A DNA stretch of 64,000 nucleotides. Source: Sphingobium sp. B2D3C (GTDB lineage: Bacteria > Pseudomonadota > Alphaproteobacteria > Sphingomonadales > Sphingomonadaceae). This document shows positions 48,873 to 57,471 of this stretch, piece after piece. Position 1 is the first letter of the stretch, and each line of letters opens with the position of its first letter. The stretch lies in assembly GCF_025961835.1 (NCBI RefSeq), contig NZ_JAOQOK010000001.1, positions 62,001-126,000 on the forward strand. Reading direction: 5' to 3'. The notes under the pieces were generated by a model. It was not told the DNA's origin, did not search any database, and worked only from the letters and a program-made list of their open reading frames with translations. Both the position numbers and the translations under genes were made by a program.

Positions 48873-49058
48873 TGTATTTTCCTTGTTTTAATCTCGCCTT
48901 CTGCACGAGGCGGACGGGCCGCTTATGGAGCCCGGTTAACGGGGTCAACCATCTCGTGGTTGCGGTGCATCACTAGTGGCGCCAGATTGTTGCAAATGGG
49001 CAACATATCCGGACGAGCGAAACTTGGCGTTTCCGTTCGTCCTCGGGGACGCTGAGGC

Positions 49059-49418
49059 CTAGCTGTCCCGCGTCAGCTCGTCAGCCTTGCCGGGATGGCG
49101 CTCCAGTTCCTCACTGAGCGGATCATGCGCCAGCCCTTCCAGTCGTGTGCCGGAAACATAGGCAGCGCGGCCGAGCAGCTGCGCGCCGATCGGGAGGGTA
49201 ATGAGCAGGAACAGGATCGTCAGCCCGCTGGTCCAATTCAGCTCCGCGATGTCGGCCGCCAGCACGACGCCGAGCAGCATCAGCGTTGCGCCCAGCGTGC
49301 CGGCCTTGGTGGCGCTGTGCATCCGCTGCAGGGGATCGCGCAGTCGCACGATGCCGATGGCGGCGATGAGCAGAAAGGCGGTACCTGCAATCAGCAGGGC
49401 CATGGCGAGGATCATCAT
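49059..49418 (-). CDS. mrpG: Mrp/Pha cation:proton antiporter subunit G
   Basis: 119 residues; starts MMILAMALLIAGTAFLLIAAIGIVRLRDPLQRMHSATKAGTLG, the MnhG/PhaG signature (RLPD-like then H-x-TKAGTLG). Three membrane helices. ATG at 49418 overlaps the mrpF stop. Last gene of the operon. The long frame to 49847 covers mrpF/E in another reading and is a shadow. Confidence 0.92.
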   Translation of the reverse strand: MMILAMALLIAGTAFLLIAAIGIVRLRDPLQRMHSATKAGTLGATLMLLGVVLAADIAELNWTSGLTILFLLITLPIGAQLLGRAAYVSGTRLEGLAHDPLSEELERHPGKADELTRDS

Positions 49419-49690
49419 TGCCGCCTCCGCTTGCGTTCCAGGAACACGGCGAAGGCTGCCGTGGCGACGAAGTTGATCAACGAGATGCCGAGCGCAATAT
49501 CCAGAAAGGCGCCGCGCCCGGTCGCCAGCGTGGTCAGCGCGGCGAACCCCACGGCGATGGCGGTCAGCATGTCGAGCGCGACGAACCGGTCGGCAAAGCT
49601 CGGCCCGGTCACCATGCGCCAGCCGGCGAGCAGGAAGGCCAGCGCCAGCGGCACGGCGAGAACAGTGGTGAGCGTCGCCATATCGATCAT
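49415..49690 (-). CDS. mrpF: Mrp/Pha cation:proton antiporter subunit F
   Basis: 91 residues, three helices: TLTTVLAVPLALAFLLAGWRMVTGPSFADRFVALDMLTAIAVGFAALTTLATGRGAFLDIALGISLINFVATAAFAVFLE. GPSFADRFVALD is the family motif. ATG overlaps the mrpE stop by four bases and its own stop overlaps mrpG. Confidence 0.93.
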   Translation of the reverse strand: MIDMATLTTVLAVPLALAFLLAGWRMVTGPSFADRFVALDMLTAIAVGFAALTTLATGRGAFLDIALGISLINFVATAAFAVFLERKRRRQ

Positions 49691-50022
49691 CGCTCCAACT
49701 CCATGATCCAGCGCTCGTAGATCCGCTTAAACCGCGCGATGGTCGTCTCCGCATCGGCGGTGTTGAGGACATGGATGTAGAGGCTGCGCTGGTCCTCGGA
49801 GACATGCAGGCAGGTCGATCCGGGCGTGAGCGACATGAAATAGGCAAACAGGGCCACGGCCCAGGGCCGCTCCAATTCCGTCTCCACGCGGATGATCGCC
49901 GGTGCCGTGCGGATGCGGGGCGACAGGACTATCCTGGCGACGGCCAGAGAAGCGACGATGAGATCCCACAGGAACATCGCGACCAGCGTCAGTCCGGCGC
50001 GCAGACGGCGGGCGGGCCTCAT
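49687..50022 (-). CDS. mrpE: Mrp/Pha cation:proton antiporter subunit E
   Basis: 111 residues from the ATG at 50022, which overlaps the mrpD stop as ATGA; the 50079 start is inside mrpD. The segment VAMFLWDLIVASLAVARIVLSPRIRTAPAIIRVETELERPWAVALFAYFMSLTPGSTCLHVSEDQRSLYIHVLN matches MnhE, with the conserved LTPGT-type motif. Confidence 0.93.
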   Translation of the reverse strand: MRPARRLRAGLTLVAMFLWDLIVASLAVARIVLSPRIRTAPAIIRVETELERPWAVALFAYFMSLTPGSTCLHVSEDQRSLYIHVLNTADAETTIARFKRIYERWIMELER

Positions 50023-51503
50023 AAGCCGCCTCCGCTGACGGCGGCCAGCGCGCGGCTGGAGAGGAGTGAGAGCGTCCACAGGCTTTGTGGCAGTAGGCCG
50101 ATGGCGATGGTCGCGCCGGAGAGGATCGCCATGGCGATCAACCCCGCCAGCGGCACCTTGCGCACCGGCTTGCCGCGCGGTTCCTTCCAGCAGGCATCGG
50201 ACCAGAAGATGGACATGGAGACGATGGTCATCAGCCCGCCGATCAGCGCGATAATGCCCAGCCAGGCCATGCCTGCATCAAAGCTTTCGCGAATGACGAT
50301 GAACTTGGCCCAGAAGCCGGAGAGGGGCGGGATGCCCGCCAGCGACAGCACCGGCACGGCGAGCACCAGCGAAAAGAGCGGGTTCGTCCGCGCCATGCCC
50401 CCAGCGCGGGTGAGATCCCAGCTGCCGCTCGCCCGGCGGATCAGGCCTGCGCCGAGGAACAGATTGGCCTGCACGATGATCGAGTGGACCATGTAGAACA
50501 CCGCGCCGGCAATCCCCTCGCGCGTGGCGATCGCCAATCCGATGGTCATGTAGCCCACCTGCGCGACGATATGGTAGGCGAGGATGCGGCGCATGTCTGT
50601 GTGTGCCAGCGCGCCCGCGCAGCAGATGAGGATTGTCGCAGCCGCGATCCAGCCGAACACCGGCACCATCTGCGCGGCGCCGATGCCGCCCGCGCCTACG
50701 CCGAACACCCCGGCGAAGACCAGCAGCAGCGCATAAAAGCCCATCTTGGTGAGCAGGCCGGCAAACACGGCCACGGCGGTGAGTGGCCCGGTATGGTAGG
50801 AGGCCGGCAGCCAGAGGTGGAAGGGAAACAGCCCGGCCTTGAGCGCGAAACCGGCCATCAACAGCGCGGTCGCAGTGGCGGAGGCGAAGCTGGGCGGGCG
50901 GCTGGCGAGCGCAGTGGCTGCTGCGCCGACATCCAGCGTGCCGGTGATCCCGTAGATCATGCCGACGCCGAGCAGGATGAAGGTCGCCGCTAACATGGAG
51001 AAGCTGGCATAGCGGATCGCCCCGTCGATCTGCGCCGGGCGGCGATCCAGCGTCAGCAGGCCCAGCGCGGCGATCAGCGCCAGTTCGAACCAGACATAGA
51101 GGTTGAACAGATCGCGGGTCAGGAACGCGCCGTTCACCGCGCCGGTCATCGCCAGCATCAGCGCGTCATAGCCGGCGCGGCGGCGGCGCGGGCCGACGTC
51201 GACCAGCGCATATATTGCGGAAGCAAAGGCGATGAGCGCCGTGACGACCACCAGCACCAGCCCCGGCATCGTCGCCGAGAAGCTGATCGAGATGCCGTGC
51301 GGCCAGCCGCCGAAGACGGTGAGCGGGACGAGGTTGCCGCCATTGGCCTGCACGAACAGCAGCAGCGAGACGACCAATAGCAGGCCGTTCGTAATCAGGC
51401 CGATGGCGCGGGTGAGCGCGATGCGCGCGCGCAGGATGAGCACCAGGGCCGCGCCGATGAAGGGCAGGATGACGGGCGCGGGCAGCAGCAGCGCATCAGT
51501 CAT
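50019..51503 (-). CDS. mrpD: Mrp/Pha cation:proton antiporter subunit D
   Basis: 494 residues, NuoN/ND-type proton-channel protein with 14 predicted helices. VWFELALIAALGLL carries the conserved glutamate of helix 5, GFALKAGLFPFHLWLPASYHTGP is the helix 7 lysine motif, and HTDMRRILAYHIVAQVGYMTIGL follows. Forms the ion-translocating core with MrpA. 8-nt overlap with mrpC. Confidence 0.95.
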   Translation of the reverse strand: MTDALLLPAPVILPFIGAALVLILRARIALTRAIGLITNGLLLVVSLLLFVQANGGNLVPLTVFGGWPHGISISFSATMPGLVLVVVTALIAFASAIYALVDVGPRRRRAGYDALMLAMTGAVNGAFLTRDLFNLYVWFELALIAALGLLTLDRRPAQIDGAIRYASFSMLAATFILLGVGMIYGITGTLDVGAAATALASRPPSFASATATALLMAGFALKAGLFPFHLWLPASYHTGPLTAVAVFAGLLTKMGFYALLLVFAGVFGVGAGGIGAAQMVPVFGWIAAATILICCAGALAHTDMRRILAYHIVAQVGYMTIGLAIATREGIAGAVFYMVHSIIVQANLFLGAGLIRRASGSWDLTRAGGMARTNPLFSLVLAVPVLSLAGIPPLSGFWAKFIVIRESFDAGMAWLGIIALIGGLMTIVSMSIFWSDACWKEPRGKPVRKVPLAGLIAMAILSGATIAIGLLPQSLWTLSLLSSRALAAVSGGGL

Positions 51504-51876
51504 CGGTCAGTTCCCGCTCCTGCGGCGTGCCCAGCGCCTCGGCGGAATCGACGTTGCGCGCATCGATGCTATGGCTGTGGCGCCAGGCGCGCAGCACCAA
51601 AACGGCGAGCATCACCGTGAGCGCGAAGCCGATGACGATCGCCGTGAGGATCAACGCCTGCGTAATCGGATCGGCGGACTCGCCCAGCGCGCGCTGGCCT
51701 TCGCCCACAATGGGAGGCTGCCGGCTCTGAATACGCCCGGCGAGGAAGATCAGGATGTTGACCCCCGTCGCGAGCATCGAGAAGCCAAGCAGCATCTTCA
51801 CCAGATTGCGCGAGAGGATCATGTAGAGCGCGCAGGCGATGATGCCCGCGCCGACAGCGCCATAGAGCAGGGTCAT
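51496..51876 (-). CDS. mrpC: Mrp/Pha cation:proton antiporter subunit C
   Basis: 126 residues, NuoK-like: GIIACALYMILSRNLVKMLLGFSMLATGVNILIFLAGRIQ, then DPITQALILTAIVIGFALTVMLAVLVLRAW. Overlaps mrpA (ATGA) and mrpD. Confidence 0.94.
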   Translation of the reverse strand: MTLLYGAVGAGIIACALYMILSRNLVKMLLGFSMLATGVNILIFLAGRIQSRQPPIVGEGQRALGESADPITQALILTAIVIGFALTVMLAVLVLRAWRHSHSIDARNVDSAEALGTPQERELTDD

Positions 51877-54602
51877 CGCGTCGCCTCCCGCTGGAGGCCG
51901 AAGTGGAAGGCCAGCACGGCGCCGAGCACCACGAGATACACGCCCAGATCAAAGATCAATGTGGTCGAGAGGGCCGGGATGAGGCCGCCCGGCTCCCACC
52001 AGAGATGCGTCAGGAATGGCTCGCCGGTTATCAGGCCGGGCAGGCCAGCGAGCAGCACGCATAGCATGCCCAGGCCCACCAGCGTCAGGGTGCGCAGGCG
52101 CAGCACGCGCTGGGCGTGATTGACGCCATAAGCCAGTGCCAGCAGCGCAAAGCTGAGAGCCGCGACCAGCCCGCCGACGAAGCCGCCGCCTGGCTGGTTA
52201 TGACCGCGGAACAGAATGACCAGCGAGGCGAGCAGCAGCAGCAGGCTGATCCAGCGCCCGGCAACCTGCAGCGAGAAGTGGACCGGCTCGGGACCGGGCA
52301 CCGGCCCTTCACTGCCCCGGCTGCGCAGCAGCGAGCGCGCCATGACGGCCGCAATGGCAATCACGATTGTCTCGCCCAGCGTATCGATGGCGCGGAAATC
52401 CACGAGGATGACATTGACGACATTATGGCCGTGCGCCGCCGCGAGGCTCATCTGACCAAAGAAGTGGCTGGCGGCGGACACATGTTCGCGCGCGGCCATG
52501 TCCATCACCGCCAGGAACAGTAGCGCGCTGATGCTGGTTGCGAGCAGGGCATCGCGCTTGCGCATGGCGCGGGTGCGGGTCGCCGGGCTGGCGAGCGGTA
52601 CGGCCAGTAACAGGGCGGAGAGCAGCACGACGAGCAGCGCTTCGACGGTGAACTGGGTGAGCGCAAGATCGGGCGCGCCGTTCATCAAAAAGGTAATCGC
52701 GGCGGCAAAGCCGGCAAGGCCGGTGGCGATCATGCCGCTGAGCAACGTATTGGCGCGAGCAGCGGCAATGGCTCCGCCGAGCCCGATGAGCGCCACCAGC
52801 GCCTCGCCCGGCCGGAAATCGCCGGGGAATGGGATGTCAGGCGCGACGCCCGCCTTCGCCACCGACCAGGCGATCAGCAACCCGGCGCCGCCGACCACCG
52901 CCAGCAGATAGCGGCGCAGGTCGCCATGCTGGAGCGCGTCCGTCAGCTTGCGGGAGGAAAGGATCAAGTTGCGCAGGCTGATTTCCCACAGCGGCTCGAT
53001 CTCATAGGTGTTGAACTGCTTGGTCTGCCGCAGCCAGATGTGGATCTTCCGCCAGAAGGCCACGATCAGGGCGCCGATGGAGACCACGACAAAGCTCAGC
53101 AGCAGCATCGGCGTCAGGCCGTGCCACACGGTCAGGTCCACCTCCACGGCCCGGCCGTAGACGGACGCGACAGCCGGGCGAATGGCGACGCGCGTGATCC
53201 AGTCCGGCGCGAGGCTCATGAACAGGCCGGCGGCAGAGAGCAGCAGCGGCGGCATCACCAGCGAGAAGGTCTCGCCATGCTGCACCTTGTTCACCTTGCC
53301 GCGGCCCATGAAGAACGGCCGCAGCGTCACCACTCCGGCCACGCCGACCATGACGGCGTTGACCATCACGGCGATGGCCAGCGGGATGACTTCCCAACTG
53401 CTCTCCAACTGCGCTTGGAACAGGAATTCCTTGGAGATGAAGCCGATGAACGGCGGAATGCCGGCCATGGAAAGGCTGGCACCGAGGCAGGCCAGCGCCG
53501 TCAGCGGCAGATGCCGGGCAAGCCCGCCCATGGCGCGCAAACTGTAGAGGCCCGTCGCGTGCAGCACCGATCCTGCGCAGAAGAACAATGCCGCCTTGTA
53601 GAGCGCGTGCGCGAACAGGAAGCCGATCATCGCCACCGACGCCGCCGGTCCGTCCAGCCCGACGAGCAGCACGAGAATGCCGAGTGATGCGACCGTGGAA
53701 TAAGCCAGCGCGGATTTGAAGTTCTCGGCCCGCAGGGCCTGCAACGCGGCGACGAGCATGGTGACGCAGGCCACGGTGATCAGCGCGCCCCGTCCCCAGC
53801 TTTCCGCGCCGATCACCGGCTCGAACCGGGCGAGCAGATAGATGCCGAGCTTCACCATCGTCGCCGAGTGCAAATAGGCCGAGGCGGGCGTTGGCGCCTG
53901 CATCGCGTTGGGCAGCCAGAAGTGGAACGGGAATTGCGCGGACTTGGTGAAACCCGCGATCAGGATGCACACGACGATGGCCGCGCCCCACGGGCTGTCA
54001 TGCAATTCGCCAACCCGCGCCACCGCCTGCGCCATGGAGTAGGTGCCGAGCACATGGCCGATCATCGCGACGGCCATCAGCAAGGCGAGACCGCCGAACG
54101 CCGTCACCTGCAGCGACATCAGCGCCGCCCGGCGGGCGCGGGCACTGCGTCCCTCAAAGCCGATGAGGAGGAAGGAGAGAATGCTCGTCGCTTCCCAGAA
54201 GACGAGGAAGACGAGCAGATTCTCGGCCAGCACCGCCCCCAGCATCGCGCTGAGAAAGAGCAGGATGTAACAGAAGAAACGGGCGCGTTCGGCCGGCGAC
54301 TTGTTGGTGAGATAGCCGCCGGCATAAATCGTCACCAAGCCGCCCAGCCCGGTAATGAGTAGGCAGAGCAGGAAGGAAAAGCCATCGAGCCGCAGCGTGA
54401 AATCAAGGCCGAGCCAGGGTGCCCATTCCGCCGCTTCCCCCTTGACCCAGCCCCGTTCCACGAACTGCGCCATGTTTACGAACGCCGCGAGCAGGCCGAA
54501 GGGGAAGAGGGCGATCACCATGCCCGCACCACGCCCAATGACGTAGGCCAGCAGCGGCATCAGGCAGGCGCCGAGGAAGGAAATCAGCAATATCGTCAGC
54601 AT
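51873..54602 (-). CDS. mrpA: Mrp/Pha cation:proton antiporter subunit A with fused MrpB domain
   Basis: 909 residues. The front 500 residues are a NuoL-like proton-channel half with FLVFWEATSILSFLLIGFE, GFTKSAQFPFHFWLPNAMQAPTPASAYLHSATMVKLGIYLLARF and STVASLGILVLLVGLDG. Then come the MrpA C-terminal helices (NTLLSGMIATGLAGFAAAITFLMNGAPDLALTQFTVEALLVVLLSALL) and an MrpB-like end with NVILVDFRAIDTLGETIVIAIAAVMA and the final FRGHNQPGGGFVGGLVAALSFALLALAYG. With C-G it forms a Na+/H+ exchanger for pH and salt tolerance. Head of the six-gene operon, divergent from the beta-lactamase. Confidence 0.95.
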   Translation of the reverse strand: MLTILLISFLGACLMPLLAYVIGRGAGMVIALFPFGLLAAFVNMAQFVERGWVKGEAAEWAPWLGLDFTLRLDGFSFLLCLLITGLGGLVTIYAGGYLTNKSPAERARFFCYILLFLSAMLGAVLAENLLVFLVFWEATSILSFLLIGFEGRSARARRAALMSLQVTAFGGLALLMAVAMIGHVLGTYSMAQAVARVGELHDSPWGAAIVVCILIAGFTKSAQFPFHFWLPNAMQAPTPASAYLHSATMVKLGIYLLARFEPVIGAESWGRGALITVACVTMLVAALQALRAENFKSALAYSTVASLGILVLLVGLDGPAASVAMIGFLFAHALYKAALFFCAGSVLHATGLYSLRAMGGLARHLPLTALACLGASLSMAGIPPFIGFISKEFLFQAQLESSWEVIPLAIAVMVNAVMVGVAGVVTLRPFFMGRGKVNKVQHGETFSLVMPPLLLSAAGLFMSLAPDWITRVAIRPAVASVYGRAVEVDLTVWHGLTPMLLLSFVVVSIGALIVAFWRKIHIWLRQTKQFNTYEIEPLWEISLRNLILSSRKLTDALQHGDLRRYLLAVVGGAGLLIAWSVAKAGVAPDIPFPGDFRPGEALVALIGLGGAIAAARANTLLSGMIATGLAGFAAAITFLMNGAPDLALTQFTVEALLVVLLSALLLAVPLASPATRTRAMRKRDALLATSISALLFLAVMDMAAREHVSAASHFFGQMSLAAAHGHNVVNVILVDFRAIDTLGETIVIAIAAVMARSLLRSRGSEGPVPGPEPVHFSLQVAGRWISLLLLLASLVILFRGHNQPGGGFVGGLVAALSFALLALAYGVNHAQRVLRLRTLTLVGLGMLCVLLAGLPGLITGEPFLTHLWWEPGGLIPALSTTLIFDLGVYLVVLGAVLAFHFGLQREATR

Positions 54603-54747
54603 CTACCAAACCTAATGCACAGTTTTGCCTTGTGATGCAGCACCCAATAGGCCGTCCTGGCGAGTTTTCTCGCTTAGCATGCCGGGCAACGCGCGGCGCA
54701 GTCAGGAAGGGTTGGCGAAACCGGTTCGTCCCGCTTATCAAAGCCGG

Positions 54748-55644
54748 ATGATCGATCGTCGCGATTTTGCCCTGGCTATGGGCGCGAGTGTTCTGCTGGC
54801 CGGCTGTGCCGACAAGCGGGAGGGGATGAATGAACCGGTGGCCCGCCTGCAGGCGATGGAGCGCGCGATCGGCGGCAGGCTGGGCGCGCTCGTGCTCGAT
54901 ACCGGCAGCGGACGCAGCTTCGGCTGGCGGACTGACGAACGCTTCTGTCACTGCTCGACCTTCAAATTGTCGCTGGCGGCAATGACCCTGCGCGAGAGCG
55001 ACGCCGGGCGCCTCGATCTGGCGGAAGAGCTGAGCTTCAGCCAGGCGGACCTCGTCGCCTACGCGCCGGTGGTGGAGGAAAATCTCGCCAGAGGGCGCTT
55101 GCCGATCTTCAGCTTGGCCCAGGCGATTCAGATCACCAGCGACAATGCCGCCGCCAACATCCTCATGCGCCGGCTCGGCGGCCCGGAAGCGTTGACCCGC
55201 TTCTGGCGGGAGATTGGCGACAGCACGAGCCGGCTGGATGGCTATGAGCCGGAGATCAATGTGATCCCGCCCGGCACCGAGCAGAACAGCACAACGCCAG
55301 CGGCGATGGCGCAAACCGTGCGCAAGATCGTGCTTGGCGATGTGCTCAGCGCGGCCAGTCGCGACCGGCTGAGGGAGTGGATGGTGCAGACCCAGAGCGG
55401 GCGCAATCGCATCAGGGCCGGCATTCCCACCGATTGGCAGGGCATGGACAAGACGGGCACCGGGATGCGCCAGGGCGTTGGCAACAAGACAAACGATCTG
55501 GCGGTGTTGGTCCCGCCGGGTGGACGCAGTCCGCTGATCGTGATCGGTTATGTCGAGACGCCGACCTTCGCCGAAGACGTCCGGCCGCAAGACGAAACCG
55601 CGCTCAAGGCGCTGGGCGCGCTTGCAGTCAGTTGGAGCGCCTGA
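54748..55644 (+). CDS. class A beta-lactamase, putative lipoprotein
   Basis: 298 residues from the ATG at 54748. Motifs are all present: STFK (70-73), SDN (131-133), EPEIN (167-171) and KTG (235-237). Counting in this protein matches the Ambler scheme closely. A cysteine precedes the active serine (CHCSTFK), as in L2 and some carbapenemases, but there is no cysteine after KTG to form the carbapenemase disulfide. RRDFALAMGASVLLAGC holds both a twin-arginine and a lipobox (LAGC). Likely an intrinsic penicillinase; spectrum cannot be read. No ampR-type gene is adjacent. Confidence 0.9.
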   Translation: MIDRRDFALAMGASVLLAGCADKREGMNEPVARLQAMERAIGGRLGALVLDTGSGRSFGWRTDERFCHCSTFKLSLAAMTLRESDAGRLDLAEELSFSQADLVAYAPVVEENLARGRLPIFSLAQAIQITSDNAAANILMRRLGGPEALTRFWREIGDSTSRLDGYEPEINVIPPGTEQNSTTPAAMAQTVRKIVLGDVLSAASRDRLREWMVQTQSGRNRIRAGIPTDWQGMDKTGTGMRQGVGNKTNDLAVLVPPGGRSPLIVIGYVETPTFAEDVRPQDETALKALGALAVSWSA

Positions 55645-55670
55645 TCGCCGTGGGCGACCAGGATTTCGTT

Positions 55671-55690
55671 ATTCCCGCGCTCGCGGAAAT
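55671..55690 (-). repeat. REP-like palindrome, copy 1
   Basis: Minus-strand reading CTGGATTTCCGCG...CGGGAATAACGAA. It matches copy 2 at 55731-55750 in inverted orientation, forming a BIME-like pair just after the beta-lactamase gene. Confidence 0.75.
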
Positions 55691-55730
55691 CCAGTTCCAC
55701 GCCTGCGCCGGGAAGTAACGTCCGAGCTGG

Positions 55731-55750
55731 ATTCCCGCGTTCGCGGGAAT
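55731..55750 (+). repeat. REP-like palindrome, copy 2
   Basis: ATTCCCGCGTTCGCGGGAAT within CTGGATTCCCGCG...GGGAATGACGAA, a common dispersed element. Forms an inverted pair with copy 1, 40 nt apart. Confidence 0.8.
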
Positions 55751-55795
55751 GACGAAGGTGAAGCGCCTTCGCGATTAACCCTCTGCACCTAAAAC

Positions 55796-56611
55796 CTAAT
55801 CCACGAACGCCCGCTCGATCACATAATCCCCCGGCTTGGCATTCGAGCCCTCCTCAAAGCCGAGCGCGTCGAGGCGGGCGGAAAAGTCGCGGATCATCGC
55901 CATCGATCCGCACATCATCACCCGGTCGGTTTCGGGGTCCAGGCGCGCGGGGCCGCTCAGGCCGCGGAATAGCGTGCCGTCGTCGATCAGGGCATCGAGC
56001 CGCCCCGTGGTGCGGAAAGGCTCGCGCGTCACCGTGGGGCAATAATGGAATTGCAGCAGGGCCTGATCTTGCACCAGCGGATCGCCGGCGAGCTGGCTTT
56101 CCAGATCGGTGCGGCATGCCAGATCGGCGACCGTGCGCACGCTGTGCGCGAGCATGACCTGGCCGAAATACTCATAGACATCCGGATCGCGCACGAGGCT
56201 GAGGAAGGGCGCGAGGCCCGTGCCGGTGGAGAGCAGGAACAGGCGGCTGCCGGGCCGCAGGGCGTCCATCACCAGCGTGCCGGTGGGCTTGCGGCCAAGA
56301 TAGAGACGGTCGCCGGGCTGAATCTTGCACAGGCGCGAGGTGAGCGGGCCATCCTCGACGCGGATCGAGAGAAATTCCAGTTCCTCGGCATAAGCGGGGC
56401 TGGCGATGGAATAGGCGCGCAGCAGCGGCCGCCCATTCTCACCCGGCAGGCCGAGCATCACGAACTCGCCGGAGCGGAAGCGGAAGCTCGCCGGCCGCGT
56501 GATCGCGAAGCTGAAGAGATGGTCGTTCCAGTGCTTCACCCAGCGAACGGATTCCACGCTGAGTGCGCCGGTCGGCTCGAGCTCGAAGCCGTGATGGGTC
56601 ATGTCATTCAT
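55796..56611 (-). CDS. fpr: ferredoxin-NADP reductase
   Basis: 271 residues. FAD site RPLLRAYSIASPAY (RxYS), then GPLTSRLCKIQPGDRLYLGRKPTGTLV, the NADP-binding LFLLSTGTGLAPFLSLVRDPDVYEYF, the motif VMMCGSMAMIRDFSARL and the C-terminal VERAFVD of bacterial-type FNRs. Exchanges electrons between NADPH and ferredoxin/flavodoxin; in sphingomonads often tied to oxidative stress and iron metabolism. Its start overlaps the 154-aa gene by 8 nt. Confidence 0.95.
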   Translation of the reverse strand: MNDMTHHGFELEPTGALSVESVRWVKHWNDHLFSFAITRPASFRFRSGEFVMLGLPGENGRPLLRAYSIASPAYAEELEFLSIRVEDGPLTSRLCKIQPGDRLYLGRKPTGTLVMDALRPGSRLFLLSTGTGLAPFLSLVRDPDVYEYFGQVMLAHSVRTVADLACRTDLESQLAGDPLVQDQALLQFHYCPTVTREPFRTTGRLDALIDDGTLFRGLSGPARLDPETDRVMMCGSMAMIRDFSARLDALGFEEGSNAKPGDYVIERAFVD

Positions 56612-57068
56612 TGGGGAACCTTACAGTGGCGGGATCGAACATGGGCAGCGCGGGCCAGAGTTCAACCGTCCGTAGCGCCGCGCCGAGCGAATCCAGCGCC
56701 ATACGTAGCGCCGGGGCGCCCTCGGGCTGCACGACAAGCGCGACCGTCGCGGGCGTTCGATCTGCGTGCGCCCCGCCCGCCAGGCGGATCAGGCTGAGCA
56801 GAAGCGCCTCGCCATCGCTGAGCCGGGGGCAATCGACGTCCGCAAAGGACAGCTTCTCGCGCGCGTGACGGTTCAGCACCGCCATCATCATGTGGAAATG
56901 CGGGAAGCCGGCCATGAGATCCGCCTTGTGAAAGGCGGGGCCGACATCGCCGCACGGGCAGCGCCCGCAAGAGACCGCCTTTGCCCAATGCCGCATGGCC
57001 CAGACGAGCAGACGGCCGCCACGATCGAGCAAGGAAAGCGGGCAATCCAGAAACGCATACATAGGCAA
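56604..57068 (-). CDS. protein of unknown function, cotranscribed with fpr
   Basis: 154 residues; I do not recognise the family. It has a possible metal-binding cluster CGRCPCG (about 34-40) preceded by an amphipathic stretch, a histidine-rich part FPHFHMMMAVLNRHAR, then LSDGEALLLSLIRLAGG and a C-terminal half with no motif. The 8-nt overlap with fpr implies translational coupling, and the Fur-like box plus long hairpin upstream (57145-57258) suggest iron control. A role with Fe-S or redox metabolism is a guess from context. Confidence 0.7.
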   Translation of the reverse strand: MPMYAFLDCPLSLLDRGGRLLVWAMRHWAKAVSCGRCPCGDVGPAFHKADLMAGFPHFHMMMAVLNRHAREKLSFADVDCPRLSDGEALLLSLIRLAGGAHADRTPATVALVVQPEGAPALRMALDSLGAALRTVELWPALPMFDPATVRFPNE

Positions 57069-57144
57069 TCTCTCCCGTGGCAGTCAGGGGCGATGGCAGG
57101 CGGCGCTGGCGCCGGCAAGGCAAGCGCGCATATCGCCGGTGGAA

Positions 57145-57185
57145 GGACGTTCCCGGCCCGCTGCACCTGCAGGCCGGGAACGTCC
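57145..57185. promoter_or_regulatory. long imperfect hairpin upstream of the 154-aa/fpr transcript
   Basis: GGACGTTCCCGGCC at 57145-57158 pairs perfectly with GGCCGGGAACGTCC at 57172-57185. The loop itself (CTGCA-CC-TGCAG) can pair further. No T-tract on either strand. It lies about 77 nt before the start of the minus-strand gene, in its likely leader. Confidence 0.65.
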
Positions 57186-57243
57186 GCGCCGCGCGAAGAG
57201 GGGTTCGCGCGGGTGAAGGCGTTGCGGTTGCATCATCTGCTAA

Positions 57244-57258
57244 TGACAATGAATCGCA
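57244..57258 (-). promoter_or_regulatory. candidate Fur-like box upstream of the 154-aa/fpr genes
   Basis: Minus-strand TGCGATTCATTGTCA agrees at 10 of 14 positions with the Fur 7-1-7 consensus, and at 11 of 15 with the box at 39275-39289. It is flanked by TAATG and CATTA. Confidence 0.5.
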
Positions 57259-57471
57259 TTAACAGCGTCATGCCGATCCCTGTGGACGTCGTCAAGCGCG
57301 ATCTGCATCTTTCGCTTCATCCAAGCACCGAGCGGTGATGCGAAGGATCAACTGGCATCCCGCACCATGCCCCGCTATGCGCGGCCAGCGGCGATTGCAC
57401 GGCATCGAGTCAGCGCCGTCGCACGAACGGGCAGCATCAGGATGCGCTGCCTGAAGCAAGGAGAACCATCT

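Larger units (their letters stand above)
57069..57471. other. 403-base divergent intergenic region
   Basis: Holds the leader of the minus-strand 154-aa gene (hairpin and Fur-like box listed separately) and the upstream region of the plus-strand aminotransferase. The frame 57367-57471 is only an extension of that gene without its own ribosome site. Confidence 0.6.
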
